This document shows, piece by piece, positions 18,827 through 31,600 of a DNA stretch of 64,000 nt (the first letter of the stretch is position 1; each line of letters opens with the position of its first letter). Under the pieces are notes generated by a model, which searched no databases, had not been told where the DNA came from, and saw only the letters and a list, made by a program, of their open reading frames with translations. The position numbers and the translations under genes are program-made. Source of the stretch: Vulgatibacter sp035565615 (GTDB lineage Bacteria > Myxococcota > Myxococcia > Myxococcales > Vulgatibacteraceae); assembly GCA_035565615.1 (NCBI GenBank), contig DATMSB010000125.1, forward strand, positions 9,559 to 73,558. Direction: 5' to 3'.

Positions 18827-20157
18827 TTGCGAACCCCCTCGTCGGCCAGGATGCCGAATGGATGCGGGAACGGGCAGCGCTTCTCGATGATGTGCTGCTC
18901 GAACTCGTCGCGGAACTTGTCGACGAAAGAGTGGACCGGCAGCGCGGCGGCGTCGCCGAGGGCGCAGATCGTGGTCCCGAGGCCGACGGGCGGGTACGGG
19001 GCGATCGCGTTCACCACCGACTTGAGGAGCGCGAGGTCCTTCATCTCGCCCTGCCCCTCCTCGATCTTGCGGATGATCCGCTCCATCCACGGCGTGCCCT
19101 CCCGGCAGGGCGTGCACTGGCCGCAGGACTCCTCCGCGTAGAACTTCGAGATCCGCCACAGCGCCCGGACCATGCAGGTGGAGTCGTCCATCACCACCAC
19201 GGCGCCGGAGCCGGCCATGTTGTCCTTGGCCTTGAGGGCCTCGTACTCGGCGGCCACGTCGAGCTCGCTGTGGTGGAGCACCGGCGCGGACGAGCCGCCG
19301 GGGATCACGGCCTTCACCTTGCGCCCGCCCGGGATCCCGCCACACCACTCCGGGCTGTGGATCAGCTCGTTGAAGGTGAGGGTCATCGGGATCTCGTAGA
19401 CCCCGGGCTTGTTCACGTGGCCGGAGACGCACACCAGCCTGGTGCCGCCGGACTTGGGCGTGCCCAGCGCGGAGTAGTTCTCCGCGCCCATCTTGATGAT
19501 GGTGGGGACCGTGTTGATGGTCTCGACGTTGTTGACGACGGTGGGCGAGCCGAAGAGCCCCACGACCGCGGGGAACGGCGGCTTCAGGCGGGGCCAGCCC
19601 TTCTTGCCCTCGAGGCTCTCGAGGAGCGCCGTCTCCTCGCCGCAGATGTAGGCGCCGGCGCCGCGGTGCACGTAGACGTCCAGCGCCCAGCCGGAATCGA
19701 GCACGCTCTTGCCGAAGATGCCCGCCTCGTAGCACTCGGCGATCACCTTCTCGAGGATCTCGGCCTGCTCGAGGTACTCGCCGCGGATGTAGATGTAGCA
19801 GGTGTGGACGCCCAGGGCGTACGACGAGATGGCGATCCCCTCCATCAGCGAGTGCGGGTCCTGCTCGAGGACGAGCCGGTCCTTGAAGGTGCCCGGCTCC
19901 GACTCGTCCGCGTTGACGCAGAGGTACTTGGGCTTGGGCGAGTCCTTGGGGACGAAGCTCCACTTCATCCCGGTGGGGAAGCCAGCGCCGCCGCGGCCGC
20001 GGAGCCCCGACTTCTTGATCACCTCGATGATCTCCGCGGGCTGCATCTTCAGCGCCATCGGGAGGGCCTGGTAGCCGCCGTTCGCCTTGTACCCGGCGTA
20101 GGTCTGGTTCCCGGGCTTGAACCAGTCCTTGGTCAGGATCTTCGAGAACTGGGTCAC
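18823..20157 (-). CDS. nuoF: NADH-quinone oxidoreductase subunit F (NADH- and FMN-binding)
   Basis: 444 residues from GTG 20157, which overlaps the nuoE stop by four bases (GTGA). This is the NADH-oxidising subunit of complex I with FMN and one 4Fe-4S centre (N3). The Gly-rich FMN/NADH motif GLRGRGGAGFPTGMKW, the ICGEETALLESLEG block and the cluster motif SCGQCTPC plus a later Cys (TTICALGD) are intact. Length matches the family. Confidence 0.97.
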   Translation of the reverse strand: MTQFSKILTKDWFKPGNQTYAGYKANGGYQALPMALKMQPAEIIEVIKKSGLRGRGGAGFPTGMKWSFVPKDSPKPKYLCVNADESEPGTFKDRLVLEQDPHSLMEGIAISSYALGVHTCYIYIRGEYLEQAEILEKVIAECYEAGIFGKSVLDSGWALDVYVHRGAGAYICGEETALLESLEGKKGWPRLKPPFPAVVGLFGSPTVVNNVETINTVPTIIKMGAENYSALGTPKSGGTRLVCVSGHVNKPGVYEIPMTLTFNELIHSPEWCGGIPGGRKVKAVIPGGSSAPVLHHSELDVAAEYEALKAKDNMAGSGAVVVMDDSTCMVRALWRISKFYAEESCGQCTPCREGTPWMERIIRKIEEGQGEMKDLALLKSVVNAIAPYPPVGLGTTICALGDAAALPVHSFVDKFRDEFEQHIIEKRCPFPHPFGILADEGVRK

Positions 20158-20666
20158 GACTTCTTCCCCGCCTGCGCGCGCAGGTCCTCGATGAGCTGAT
20201 CGGCCTTCTTCAGCGTCATGTCCATGTGGAAGCGGGAGTCGACCTGGCAGACGGGCGCGTTGCCGCAGGCGCCCAGGCACTCGAACTCGCGCAGGGTGAT
20301 GAGCTGGTCCGGGGTGGTCTCCCCCATCTTGATGCCCAGCTTCTCCTCCATGTGCCGGATCAGCGTCTCCGCCCCGCGAAGCGAGCAGGAGATGTTGGTG
20401 CACACGTCGATGACGTGCTTCCCCTTGGGTTTGAGGAAGTACATCACGTAGAAGGAGGCGACCTCCCGGACGCGCTCCGGGGTCGACTCGCACTTCTCGG
20501 CCACCTGGACCATCGCCTCCGGCGGGATCCAGCCGATCAGATCCTGGACGATGTGGAGCCCCGGGAGGATCGCGGCTGCCTTGCGCCCCTCCGGGTAGCG
20601 GGCCAGGTGCCGCGCGATCTCCTCGTCGAACTTCTTCTGCTGCTCCGTGGTGAACGGCGCCGCCAT
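20154..20666 (-). CDS. nuoE: NADH-quinone oxidoreductase subunit E (2Fe-2S)
   Basis: 170 residues from ATG 20666, chosen because the family starts at this point and a promoter lies in the longer open frame. It is a thioredoxin-fold subunit of the NADH dehydrogenase module holding the N1a 2Fe-2S centre. The four ligands are C89, C94, C130 and C134 (CTNISC, CLGAC). It is the first gene of the operon; its stop overlaps nuoF. Confidence 0.96.
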   Translation of the reverse strand: MAAPFTTEQQKKFDEEIARHLARYPEGRKAAAILPGLHIVQDLIGWIPPEAMVQVAEKCESTPERVREVASFYVMYFLKPKGKHVIDVCTNISCSLRGAETLIRHMEEKLGIKMGETTPDQLITLREFECLGACGNAPVCQVDSRFHMDMTLKKADQLIEDLRAQAGKKS

Positions 20667-20724
20667 CGTTGACACACCTTTACCTGCTGGTCTCGAAGCA
20701 ACTGCGGGCGGAAAAAGGCGGCCC

Positions 20725-20753
20725 AAGATCATCTCGGGCCCTTCTGTTGTCAA
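20725..20753 (-). promoter_or_regulatory. Promoter of the nuo operon
   Basis: Perfect -35 TTGACA (20753-20748), 17-base spacer, -10 GATCTT (20730-20725) on the minus strand, about 60 bases before the nuoE start. The -10 is poor, so an activator or alternative sigma factor may help. Confidence 0.55.
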
Positions 20754-20819
20754 GCGAAACGATCCCGGCTCGCCGCTCGCGAAAGGATCGTGCAAGTAGG
20801 CGAAACCAAGGGAAATCCT

Positions 20820-22229
20820 CTACTTCGTCGGCTCGCCCGTGGAACCGTCGGCGGCCGTCGGATCATCCGGGCGATCGGAAAGTCCGCGTTCGTGGGCCGG
20901 GCGGGCGAGCAGGGCCGCGGCCGTCGCCTCGGCGCCCCGGGCGAGCGTGCCCGCGAGCGCGGAGCCGAACCATGCATAACGGGAGGAGAAGACCCGCGCC
21001 GCCACGTCTTCGGGGAGGGGGGCGTAGCCCGCGTATCCTCCCGCCAGGGAGACGATCCGGCCCCGCATCCCGGCCCGGGCCACGGCCTCCTCCGCCCGCA
21101 GCGCCGCGCCGAACGTGGGCTCCGCGGGGACCGCGAGCAGCACCAGATCGTCGAGGCGGAGCGCGGCGATCCGGGAGGAGGCCGGCGCCTCGAGGGAGGC
21201 GAGGTTGGTGGCCAGCCTCCCCAGCGGCCACGGGACCATGGAGTCGAGGTCGGCCCGGGGGAGGTCGAACTCCGCCGCGGCGCATCCCAGGGCGACCGGC
21301 GCGGCGACCTCGTGGTACCGCAGGGCCGTGGTCGCCCGCGCCACCGCGCGGCCGAAGGTCTCGGCGTCCCGCCCGGCATCGCCGCCCAGGGCGCGGGCGG
21401 CGTCGAGATCCGCCCGGGCGTCCCCCACCGCCCCCTGGAGCACGATCCCCACCCCGCCCTCGTCCTCGAGGGCGGCCATCGCCGCGCCGGGCCAGTCGCC
21501 CGACGGGCCGAACGGGCGGGGCTCCAGGGTCGGGTGGGCGGAGAAGCGGACGAGGTGCGCCACCCTCGCCCCGTCGGGCCGGAGAATGCGGACGCCGGTG
21601 AGCCTGTCGTCGACGGGGTGGCCCGGCCGGTCGCGGTTGCGCCCGAAGGGGAGCGTGCCCTCGGCGGTGGCGAGATCCGCCAGGTCCAGCTCGGCCCCCG
21701 CCGACGCCAGGGAGGCGGAGACCGCGTCCAGGATCGCGTCCTCCACCTCGGGGTCGAAGCGGCCGGCCGCCACGGCCTGGGGGAGCAGCGCCCGATCGTA
21801 TCCACCCGGCCCGGAGTGGGTGTGGGTCGCGGCGATCACCGCGCAGCCCGCCCCCGCCGCCTGCACCCGCTCCTCGATCCGCGCGGCGAGCGACGGCGGG
21901 AGGGTCATCAGCTCCACCAGCACGACGGCCGTGCGCAGGCCCCCCACCTCCAGGAGCAGCGAGCGCGCGTGGAGCGGCCCCCCCTCCTCCGTCGCCTCCC
22001 GGCCGAAAGGGCGGTACCCGGCGAGGACCGCGCCCGCCGGCAGGTCCACCCTCGCCCGCCCGGCGCCGGCGAGGAGCGCGCCGGAGCGGGTCTCGGCGGC
22101 GAGGATCCGGGGGGCGGCCTCGTGGCGTGGAGGCCGCCAGTCGAGGGCCGCGGCCCCCAGGGCCGCCAGAGAAAGGAGGGCGAGGGCGATCGGCCACCGG
22201 CGCCTGCCGGGTGCCGAGGGCCCGGCCAT
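20820..22229 (-). CDS. Neutral/alkaline ceramidase-like membrane-anchored protein
   Basis: 469 residues from ATG 22229; GTG 22250 would overlap lpxI. One hydrophobic segment near residues 12-30 follows an Arg-rich start, a signal anchor or signal peptide. The body resembles the N-terminal zinc domain of neutral ceramidases: GRARVDLPAG-type opening, ATHTHSGPGG with the zinc-binding His-x-His, FSAHPT and SGDWPGAAM. Neutral ceramidases are about 650-700 residues; this version is shorter and lacks the C-terminal Ig-like domain. The family cleaves N-acyl sphingosine or related lipids outside the cytoplasm. It follows lpxI closely on the same strand. Confidence 0.7.
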   Translation of the reverse strand: MAGPSAPGRRRWPIALALLSLAALGAAALDWRPPRHEAAPRILAAETRSGALLAGAGRARVDLPAGAVLAGYRPFGREATEEGGPLHARSLLLEVGGLRTAVVLVELMTLPPSLAARIEERVQAAGAGCAVIAATHTHSGPGGYDRALLPQAVAAGRFDPEVEDAILDAVSASLASAGAELDLADLATAEGTLPFGRNRDRPGHPVDDRLTGVRILRPDGARVAHLVRFSAHPTLEPRPFGPSGDWPGAAMAALEDEGGVGIVLQGAVGDARADLDAARALGGDAGRDAETFGRAVARATTALRYHEVAAPVALGCAAAEFDLPRADLDSMVPWPLGRLATNLASLEAPASSRIAALRLDDLVLLAVPAEPTFGAALRAEEAVARAGMRGRIVSLAGGYAGYAPLPEDVAARVFSSRYAWFGSALAGTLARGAEATAAALLARPAHERGLSDRPDDPTAADGSTGEPTK

Positions 22230-22233
22230 TCCC

Positions 22234-23088
22234 TCAAGCGGACGCGCCACGGGGATCGTCCTCCCGCCAGGCGGCGTCGCCCCTCACCCCGACGACCGCC
22301 AGCCGCCCCCCGTCCGCCATCGTCCGGACCGTCTCCTCGTCGAGCATGAGCGTCCGCCCGGCCTCGAAGGCGAGGCAGCTCGCGCCGATCTCGAGGCAGC
22401 TTCGGACCGTCCCCGGGCCGACGCAGGGAGCGTCGAAGCGCAGGTCCTGGCGGGGCATCGCCACCTTGACCACCACCACGCCCTTGCCGGCGAGCTCGCC
22501 CGCGCGCCGGATGCACCGATCCGTCCCCTCCATCGCCTCGATCGCCACCACCATGCCGCCCTTGACGCAGACCGACTGGCCGGCCTCGGCGCCGCCGAGG
22601 GCCTTCGCGATCCGAAAGCCCAGGGCGATGTCGGCCCGCACGGCGGCGTCGGGGACGCGGGCGCCGTAGGGGCCCTCCCTCGTCGCGAGGTCGGGGCAGA
22701 TCGCCAGGGGATCGACGATGCGGATCCCCTCGGACTCGAACACCTCCGCGATGGAGCGGAGCAGGCGATCCGTCTCGAGGCTGCGCAGCCTCGGCAGGAG
22801 CTGCAGCGCCCGCAGATCCGGGCGGAGCCCGCCGAAGAGCCTGGCCTTGGGCAGCCCGCCCGCCATCACCGCCTCGCGCACGCCCCCGGCGTGAAGCGCG
22901 CCGAGGATCTTCCCGAGCTGCCCGAGCCCGACCCACGTCACCCGGTCGCAGAGCGCCTCGATGGAGCGATCGGTCTCACCCTCGTGCGCGACGGCGATCA
23001 CCCGGAGCCCAGCGCGGCGGGCGGACGCGGCCACGCGCAAGGGGAAGACCCCCGACCCGGCGATGAGACCGATGGTCCGCTCCGGCAC
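22234..23088 (-). CDS. lpxI: UDP-2,3-diacylglucosamine pyrophosphatase LpxI
   Basis: 284 residues from GTG 23088 (MPERTIGLIAGSG, matching the family's start). LpxI hydrolyses UDP-2,3-diacylglucosamine to lipid X in lipid A synthesis, replacing LpxH. The N-terminal GLIAGSGVFPL and the C-terminal DUF1009 part with VKGGMVVAIEAMEGTD and a DAPCVGPGTV block fit the family. A perfect AGGAGG sits five bases before an in-frame CTG at 23100, so the true start may be that CTG; a GTG at 23151 is also in frame. It shares strand and near-overlap with the ceramidase-like gene. Confidence 0.88.
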   Translation of the reverse strand: MPERTIGLIAGSGVFPLRVAASARRAGLRVIAVAHEGETDRSIEALCDRVTWVGLGQLGKILGALHAGGVREAVMAGGLPKARLFGGLRPDLRALQLLPRLRSLETDRLLRSIAEVFESEGIRIVDPLAICPDLATREGPYGARVPDAAVRADIALGFRIAKALGGAEAGQSVCVKGGMVVAIEAMEGTDRCIRRAGELAGKGVVVVKVAMPRQDLRFDAPCVGPGTVRSCLEIGASCLAFEAGRTLMLDEETVRTMADGGRLAVVGVRGDAAWREDDPRGASA

Positions 23089-23276
23089 TCGCTCGTTCAG
23101 GGTGGCCTCCTGGCCGTCGCATGGACGGCCCGAGACGCGCAAATACCGCACGGCCCGTCCAAAGTCGAGGTGCGCCGGGCGAAGATCGGCGGGCCGCCGC
23201 CGAAAAAAAATCGACAGCTCCCCCTATCCACGAGAACCCGAGTCTGTTAGCAGGTGCGTTCCGAAAGGTCGCGCCC

Positions 23277-26524
<3,248 letters not shown>

Positions 26525-26528
<4 letters not shown>

Positions 26529-27676
26529 GCCACGACGCGCCACGAAGCGCCATCCTCGCCCTCGCCGACGGGACCCTCTTTCGCGGGCGCGTGTTCGGCG
26601 CCGAGGCGGAGGTCGCCGGGGAGGTCGTCTTCAACACCGGCCTCACCGGCTACCAGGAGACGCTGACGGATCCGTCCTACGTGGGGCAGATCGTCGCCTT
26701 CACCGTCCCGGAGCTGGGCAACGTGGGGGTGAACGCGGCGGACGACGAGGGGGAGCGCCCCCGCGCCTCCGGCGTGATCGCGCGGCACGTGGCGCGGGCG
26801 CCGTCGAGCTGGCGCGCCGAGTCCTCGCTCCCGGCGTGGCTCGCGCGCCACGGCCTGCCGGGGATCGAGGGGATCGACACCCGCAGGCTCGTCCGCCACC
26901 TGCGCGAGCGCGGCGCCATGCCCGGGATCCTCTCGGCGGCGGAGGGCGCGGACCCCGACGACCTCGTGGAGCGGGCCCGCGCCCTTCCCGGCATGGACGG
27001 CCGCGATCTCGTCACCGGCGTCACCGCCCGGGCGCCCTTCGAGCTGCGGGCCGGCCTCGGCGATCCGCTGGGGGCCGGGGCGCGGCCCCCGAGGGAGCCG
27101 CGCTTCCACGTGGTGGCATACGACTACGGCCACAAGGCGGCGATGCTCCGGATCCTCGTGGATCGGGGCTGCCGCGTCACCGTCGTCCCCGCCCACTTCC
27201 CCGCCGCCGAGGCGCTGGCCCTTCGCCCGGACGGCATCTTCCTCAGCAACGGCCCGGGCGATCCCGCCGCGGTGGGCTACGCGGCGCCGATCGTGCGGGA
27301 GCTGCTCGGCCGGATCCCGATCTTCGGGATCTGCCTCGGCCACCAGATCCTCGCCCTCGCGGTGGGGGCCCGCACCTTCAAGCTCCCCTTCGGCCACCGC
27401 GGCGCGAACCACCCCGTGCGCGAGGTGGCGACGGGGCGGATCGAGATCACCTCGCAGAACCACGGCTTCGCGGTGGACCGCGCCTCCCTCGAGGGGACCG
27501 GCGCCGTGGTGACCCACGAGTCGCTCCACGACGGCACGGTGGAGGGGATCGCCCTGCCCGCCCTCCACGCGAGCAGCGTCCAGCACCACCCCGAGTCGTC
27601 GCCGGGGCCCCACGACGCCCGCCACCTCTTCGACCGCTTCGTCGCCTCCATGGAGGCCTTTCGCGCGGCGCGATGA
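26525..27676 (+). CDS. carA: Carbamoyl-phosphate synthase small subunit
   Basis: 383 residues, the normal length, from TTG 26525 overlapping the carB stop. This is the glutamine amidotransferase that feeds ammonia to CarB. The nucleophile is C270 in GICLGHQ, with the His and Glu of the triad in VQHHPESSPGP. The N-terminal domain carries FNTGLTGYQE(T)LTDPSY, characteristic of CarA. It is followed by purF 76 bases later on the same strand. Confidence 0.97.
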
Positions 27677-27752
27677 GGGTCGTGGCGGGCCCGCCGCGAT
27701 CTCCACCCGCCGGCCGCGCGTTCCTTCTGGCGGAGCAGGGCCGCGGCGAGTA

Positions 27753-29165
27753 GTGTTCACCACGCACATGTTCGACAAGCTCAAGGAAGAATGCGGTGTC
27801 TTCGGGATCTGGGGGAACCCCGAGGCAGCGAACCTCGCGTACCTCGGCCTCCACGCCCTGCAGCACCGCGGCCAGGAGAGCGCCGGCATCGTCTCCAGCG
27901 ACGGGACCACGCTCCACATGCACAAGGAGCTCGGCCTGGTCACCGACGTCTTCGACGCGGACAAGCTCGCCCGCCTGCCGGGGAGCGCGGCCATCGGCCA
28001 CGTGCGCTACGGCACGGCGGGGGGGCGGGGCATCAAGAACGCCCAGCCCTTCGCCGTCGACTGCGGCGGCAGGCCGGTGGCCATCGCCCACAACGGCAAC
28101 CTGGTGGACGCCACCGCGCGGCGGGCGGAGCTCGAGAAGGACGGCGCCATCTTCTTCTCCACGTCGGACACCGAGGTGGTCCTCCACCTCCTCGCCAGGC
28201 AGCAGAGCGGCGACTTCCCCACCCGCATCGTGCGGGCCCTCGAGCGCGTGCAGGGCGCCTACTCGCTGCTCTTCCTCACCGACGACGCCATGGTGGGCGT
28301 GCGCGATCCGCGGGGTTTCCGCCCCTTGATCCTCGGCAGGCTCAAGGAGGCCTGGATCCTCGCCAGCGAGACCTGCGCCCTCGATCTGATCGAGGCGGAG
28401 TACGTGCGGGAGGTCGAGCCCGGCGAGATGGTGGTGATCGACGCGGACGGCGTCCACAGCTCGTTCCCCTTCCCCAAGGCGCCCCCGGCCCGGTGCATCT
28501 TCGAGCACGTCTACTTCGCGCGCCCCGACTCCCTGGTGTTCGGAACCAGCGTCTACGAGGCCCGCACCCGCGCGGGGGCCCAGCTCGCCAAGGAGCATCC
28601 GGTCGACGCGGACATCGTCATCCCCTGCCCGGACTCCGGCGTCCCGGCGGCGATCGGCTACGCCGAGGCCAGCGGCATCCCCTTCGCCATGGGGCTCGTC
28701 CGCAGCCACTACATCGGCCGCACCTTCATCGAGCCCACCCAGTCCATCCGTCACTTCGGGGTCAAGCTCAAGCTGAACGCCCTCCGCAAGGTCCTCGAGG
28801 GCAAGCGCGTGGTGGTGGTCGACGACTCGATCGTCCGCGGCACCACCAGCCGCAAGGTCGTCAAGATGCTCCGCAGCGCGGGGGCGTCCGAGATCCACCT
28901 GCGCATCTCGAGCCCGCCCACGTCCTGGCCCTGCTACTACGGCGTGGACACGCCCTCGCGCGCCGAGCTCATCTCCGCCTCCCACACCGTCGACGAGATC
29001 GCGAAGTACGTCACCGCGGACTCGCTGGGCTACCTCTCCCTGGAGGGCCTCCACCAGGCGGTCGGATCGATGGAGGGGTACTGCCACGCCTGCTTCAGCG
29101 GCGACTACCCCGTGTCGTTCCCCCACGACGAAGTGAAGCGGTCGCTGCGGATCCTCGAGGCCTGA
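27753..29165 (+). CDS. purF: Amidophosphoribosyltransferase (4Fe-4S type)
   Basis: 470 residues from GTG 27753, or 465 from ATG 27768. First committed enzyme of purine synthesis. The N-terminal nucleophile cysteine (EECGVFGIWG) is preceded by 8-13 residues that would be removed as a propeptide, as in Bacillus subtilis PurF. The phosphoribosyltransferase loop VVVVDDSIVRGTT is intact, and C-terminal CHACFSGDYP fits the cluster-bearing class with oxygen-sensitive 4Fe-4S. It follows carBA, while purS/Q/L lie 11 kb away on the other strand. Confidence 0.96.
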   Translation: MFTTHMFDKLKEECGVFGIWGNPEAANLAYLGLHALQHRGQESAGIVSSDGTTLHMHKELGLVTDVFDADKLARLPGSAAIGHVRYGTAGGRGIKNAQPFAVDCGGRPVAIAHNGNLVDATARRAELEKDGAIFFSTSDTEVVLHLLARQQSGDFPTRIVRALERVQGAYSLLFLTDDAMVGVRDPRGFRPLILGRLKEAWILASETCALDLIEAEYVREVEPGEMVVIDADGVHSSFPFPKAPPARCIFEHVYFARPDSLVFGTSVYEARTRAGAQLAKEHPVDADIVIPCPDSGVPAAIGYAEASGIPFAMGLVRSHYIGRTFIEPTQSIRHFGVKLKLNALRKVLEGKRVVVVDDSIVRGTTSRKVVKMLRSAGASEIHLRISSPPTSWPCYYGVDTPSRAELISASHTVDEIAKYVTADSLGYLSLEGLHQAVGSMEGYCHACFSGDYPVSFPHDEVKRSLRILEA

Positions 29166-29176
29166 CGCGGCCGGGG

Positions 29177-29210
29177 CGCCGCGTGGCCGACCCCGCCGGT
29201 CGGCGCGGCG
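29177..29210 (+). terminator. GC-rich hairpin after purF
   Basis: Stem CGCCGC (29177-29182) with GCGGCG (29205-29210), a GTG bulge, then GCCGAC with GTCGGC around a 7-base loop, 12 bases past the purF stop. There is no T run, so it may only protect the 3' end or act with Rho. Confidence 0.45.
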
Positions 29211-29237
29211 AAGACCGTCGGCCCGGCTGGTGGACGG

Positions 29238-31543
29238 TCATTGCCCATAGGCGGTCACCGTGGCGGTCGCCGTGAGGACCTGATTCAGAAAGTGGTTCTC
29301 GACCTCGAAGGTGAAGGTGTAGGTCTCCGCCCGGACGGTGTACATGGTCAGAATCCCGTAGTCGGGCGAAGAGCTGTCGTCCACGACCACGCGACCCGGG
29401 GCGTCCTTGATCACGAAGGTGTCGCCGCCCGTCGACCCCCACGGCAGTGTGAAGTGTCCGGGACCCCAGTCACGTCCACCATCTCGGGCTTCACCAAGAA
29501 ATGGTGGAGGAAGAATTCGGCCTTCACGTGGATCGTCTCGCAGATCCGGTAGCGGCGCTGGTTCACGCAGACCGTGTAGTCACCCGAAGCCCGGGGAAAG
29601 AACGTCGTCGAGCCGTTGGCCGACGGCAGATCGTAACGGAAGGTCCGGTTGGCGAGCCCTCCGGCGAACGCATGGTTGCCGTCGGCGTTCGAGGTGCCGC
29701 CGAAGTGGAGCGTGTAGCCGGCGGTCCCGGTCGTGTCCTGGTAACCGATGGTGGCGCTCGAGGCGTTCGCCTCGTTCTCGCAGGTATCGGGGAAGCAATC
29801 CGACGACGGGGTCGATCGCGGCACCATCGTCCCGTACCGGTACTCGAAGGTCCCGTCCGGGTGGAGGACGACCTGGAAGTTCAGGTCCCACTCGTCCACG
29901 TCCGAGGAGCCGGCGGTCGGGCTCATCTTCGACCACTGGATCACGTAGTCCGCACCGACCTTGGCGGCATGGACCCGCCCGTTCGACCGGGTGTGGAGGT
30001 CGTCCCAGAACGGTGCCAGGTGCACCCTGCGATGGGTCCCGTGCGCAGCGGGGAAGGGCTCGTTGCTGGCGACGACGTTCGACAGGGCGGCGTCGAACGA
30101 GAGGTAGCCGTCGGGTGAGACGCGGATCGACGAGTGGGTCCTCCCGCCGAAGGGGAAGGTGAACCCCCCGGCGAAGACGTGATGGGAAATCCCGGTGTCC
30201 GTGCCGCCGCCGAACAGCGTGACGGCGTCGGGGAGCAGGCGGATGTCCTCGAACGGAGCCGCCCCCGTCGCGTCCTCCACCATCTCCAGGAACGGGACCT
30301 CCACGGTCACCGGGCCGCCGCCGGGCGAGGTCGTCGCCCAGGCGATCGAGACCGGCACGCCGGGGCGTACGTTGGTCGCCGAGGGCGTGAGGGCCAGCGT
30401 CGCGGTGCAAACGACGACCGACACCGTCTCCCTGCGGGTGCCGTAGAGCGTGTGCTCGATCTCCAGATCGAAGGTGGTGGACTCCTGGAGGAGCAGCGTG
30501 AAGCTGTCCTCGTCGGGGTCGATCGTGGGGGGAAGCGGGATCTCGACGCCGTTGGCGTACAGGCGCAGCACCTCCGCGTCGCCGGTCTTCCACGAGAGGG
30601 TCACCGGGGCGTCGAACTCGATCTCCTCCTCGCTCGCCGTGAACTGCGAGATCACGAAGTCGGCCGAGACGATGGTCACCTCCACGTCCTTCGCCACGGT
30701 GTGCCCCAGGGCGCCGGTGGCGATCACCGTGTAGGTCTTGGGCCCGCCGGTCCCCTCGCCGAGCAGGCAGCTCCCGGAGGCGATCTCGAGGGGGCCGGCG
30801 GTGTAACGGATCGCTCCGCTCTGATCCTTCACGATGAGGGCCGATGCGTGTTGCGTCGTCCAGGCGAGGGTGAAGGCATGGGCGATCGGCGCGGTCTCGG
30901 GAGCGGTCACCTCGACCGCCGCCCTGGGGTGAAGCTCGATGGCGGATAGACCGGCGGCGTCGCCGTGAAGGCCAGGATCTCCGCGGGCCGTCGTCTGACC
31001 GCGACCGTGATCTCGGCGCTGGCCGTCATCGCCAACCCGTTGGTCGCGACGATCCGATAGGTGGTCCCGGCGGCCGGCGCGCCGGCGACGAACGAACCGG
31101 ATGCCCGGTCGCCCTCGGGCACGGCGTGGAGCAGGACGTCGGGCCCGCCGGGGACGACCTCGAAGATCTCCAGGCTTGCGTTCGCGTTCGCCGCGACCCA
31201 GGTGAGGGTCACGCCGCCGTGGAGCACGTCGTCGAAGACGAGCGGATCGGCGCCGAGGGTCACCGACGGGACGCCGTGCACCCGGACGCTCTCCGTACGG
31301 GCGACGGGCGTCGACGCCGCGGCGGGCGTGGCGGCCGTGAGCGTGAACTCGTAGGACCCCGCCTCGCTCAGCGTAAACATGGTGAACTGGGCCGAGCCGG
31401 CGATGCCCGCCGGCAGATCGTACGGCCCGCCCCGGTCGGCGGTGAGCTGGAGGGCCGGCTCGGTCCCGTCGGGATCCGGCGTCGTGGACCAGCTCACCAC
31501 GATCGGTGTGCCCTGGAGGAGGGTGGTGGGGGCGATGGCGAAA
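29238..31543 (-). pseudogene. Degenerate partial copy of the giant Ig-like lipoprotein
   Basis: Translated in pieces, this 2.3-kb stretch follows the intact gene at 31601-39724 residue by residue. From 31543 it matches the region FSIAPTALLQGTPIV (about 37800 in the intact gene) to the VYP of AYPEPP (about 37215). It then jumps, out of frame near 30940, to IELHPRAAVEV (about 36355), omitting one nidogen-like module of roughly 860 bases. It continues through an Ig-like and a nidogen-like module to VRVEAEF-type sequence. A second frameshift near 29445 (…DVTGVPDT to HFTLPWGSTGG) leads to a TGA at 29238. No signal peptide, ribosome site or promoter is seen at its 5' end. The open pieces 30907-31500 and 29411-30910 might still be read, but as a whole it is a decayed tandem copy. 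Confidence 0.8.
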
Positions 31544-31574
31544 GGGCCCGACTCCGGAGATCGGAGTCGGGCCC
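31544..31574 (-). terminator. Terminator of the giant lipoprotein gene
   Basis: Perfect 12-base stem GGGCCCGACTCC (31544-31555 with 31563-31574), 7-base loop, then TTTCG on the minus strand, 27 bases after the stop codon. The hairpin abuts the exact end of the degenerate copy. Confidence 0.75.
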
Positions 31575-31600
31575 CTTCGGCCTTCGGTGGGAGCCGCGAC

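Noticed and set aside
23160..23276. Possible pyrimidine-type leader or attenuator before carB
   Set aside because: The poly-A stretch and the short dyads do not form a convincing terminator/antiterminator pair or a PyrR-like site.
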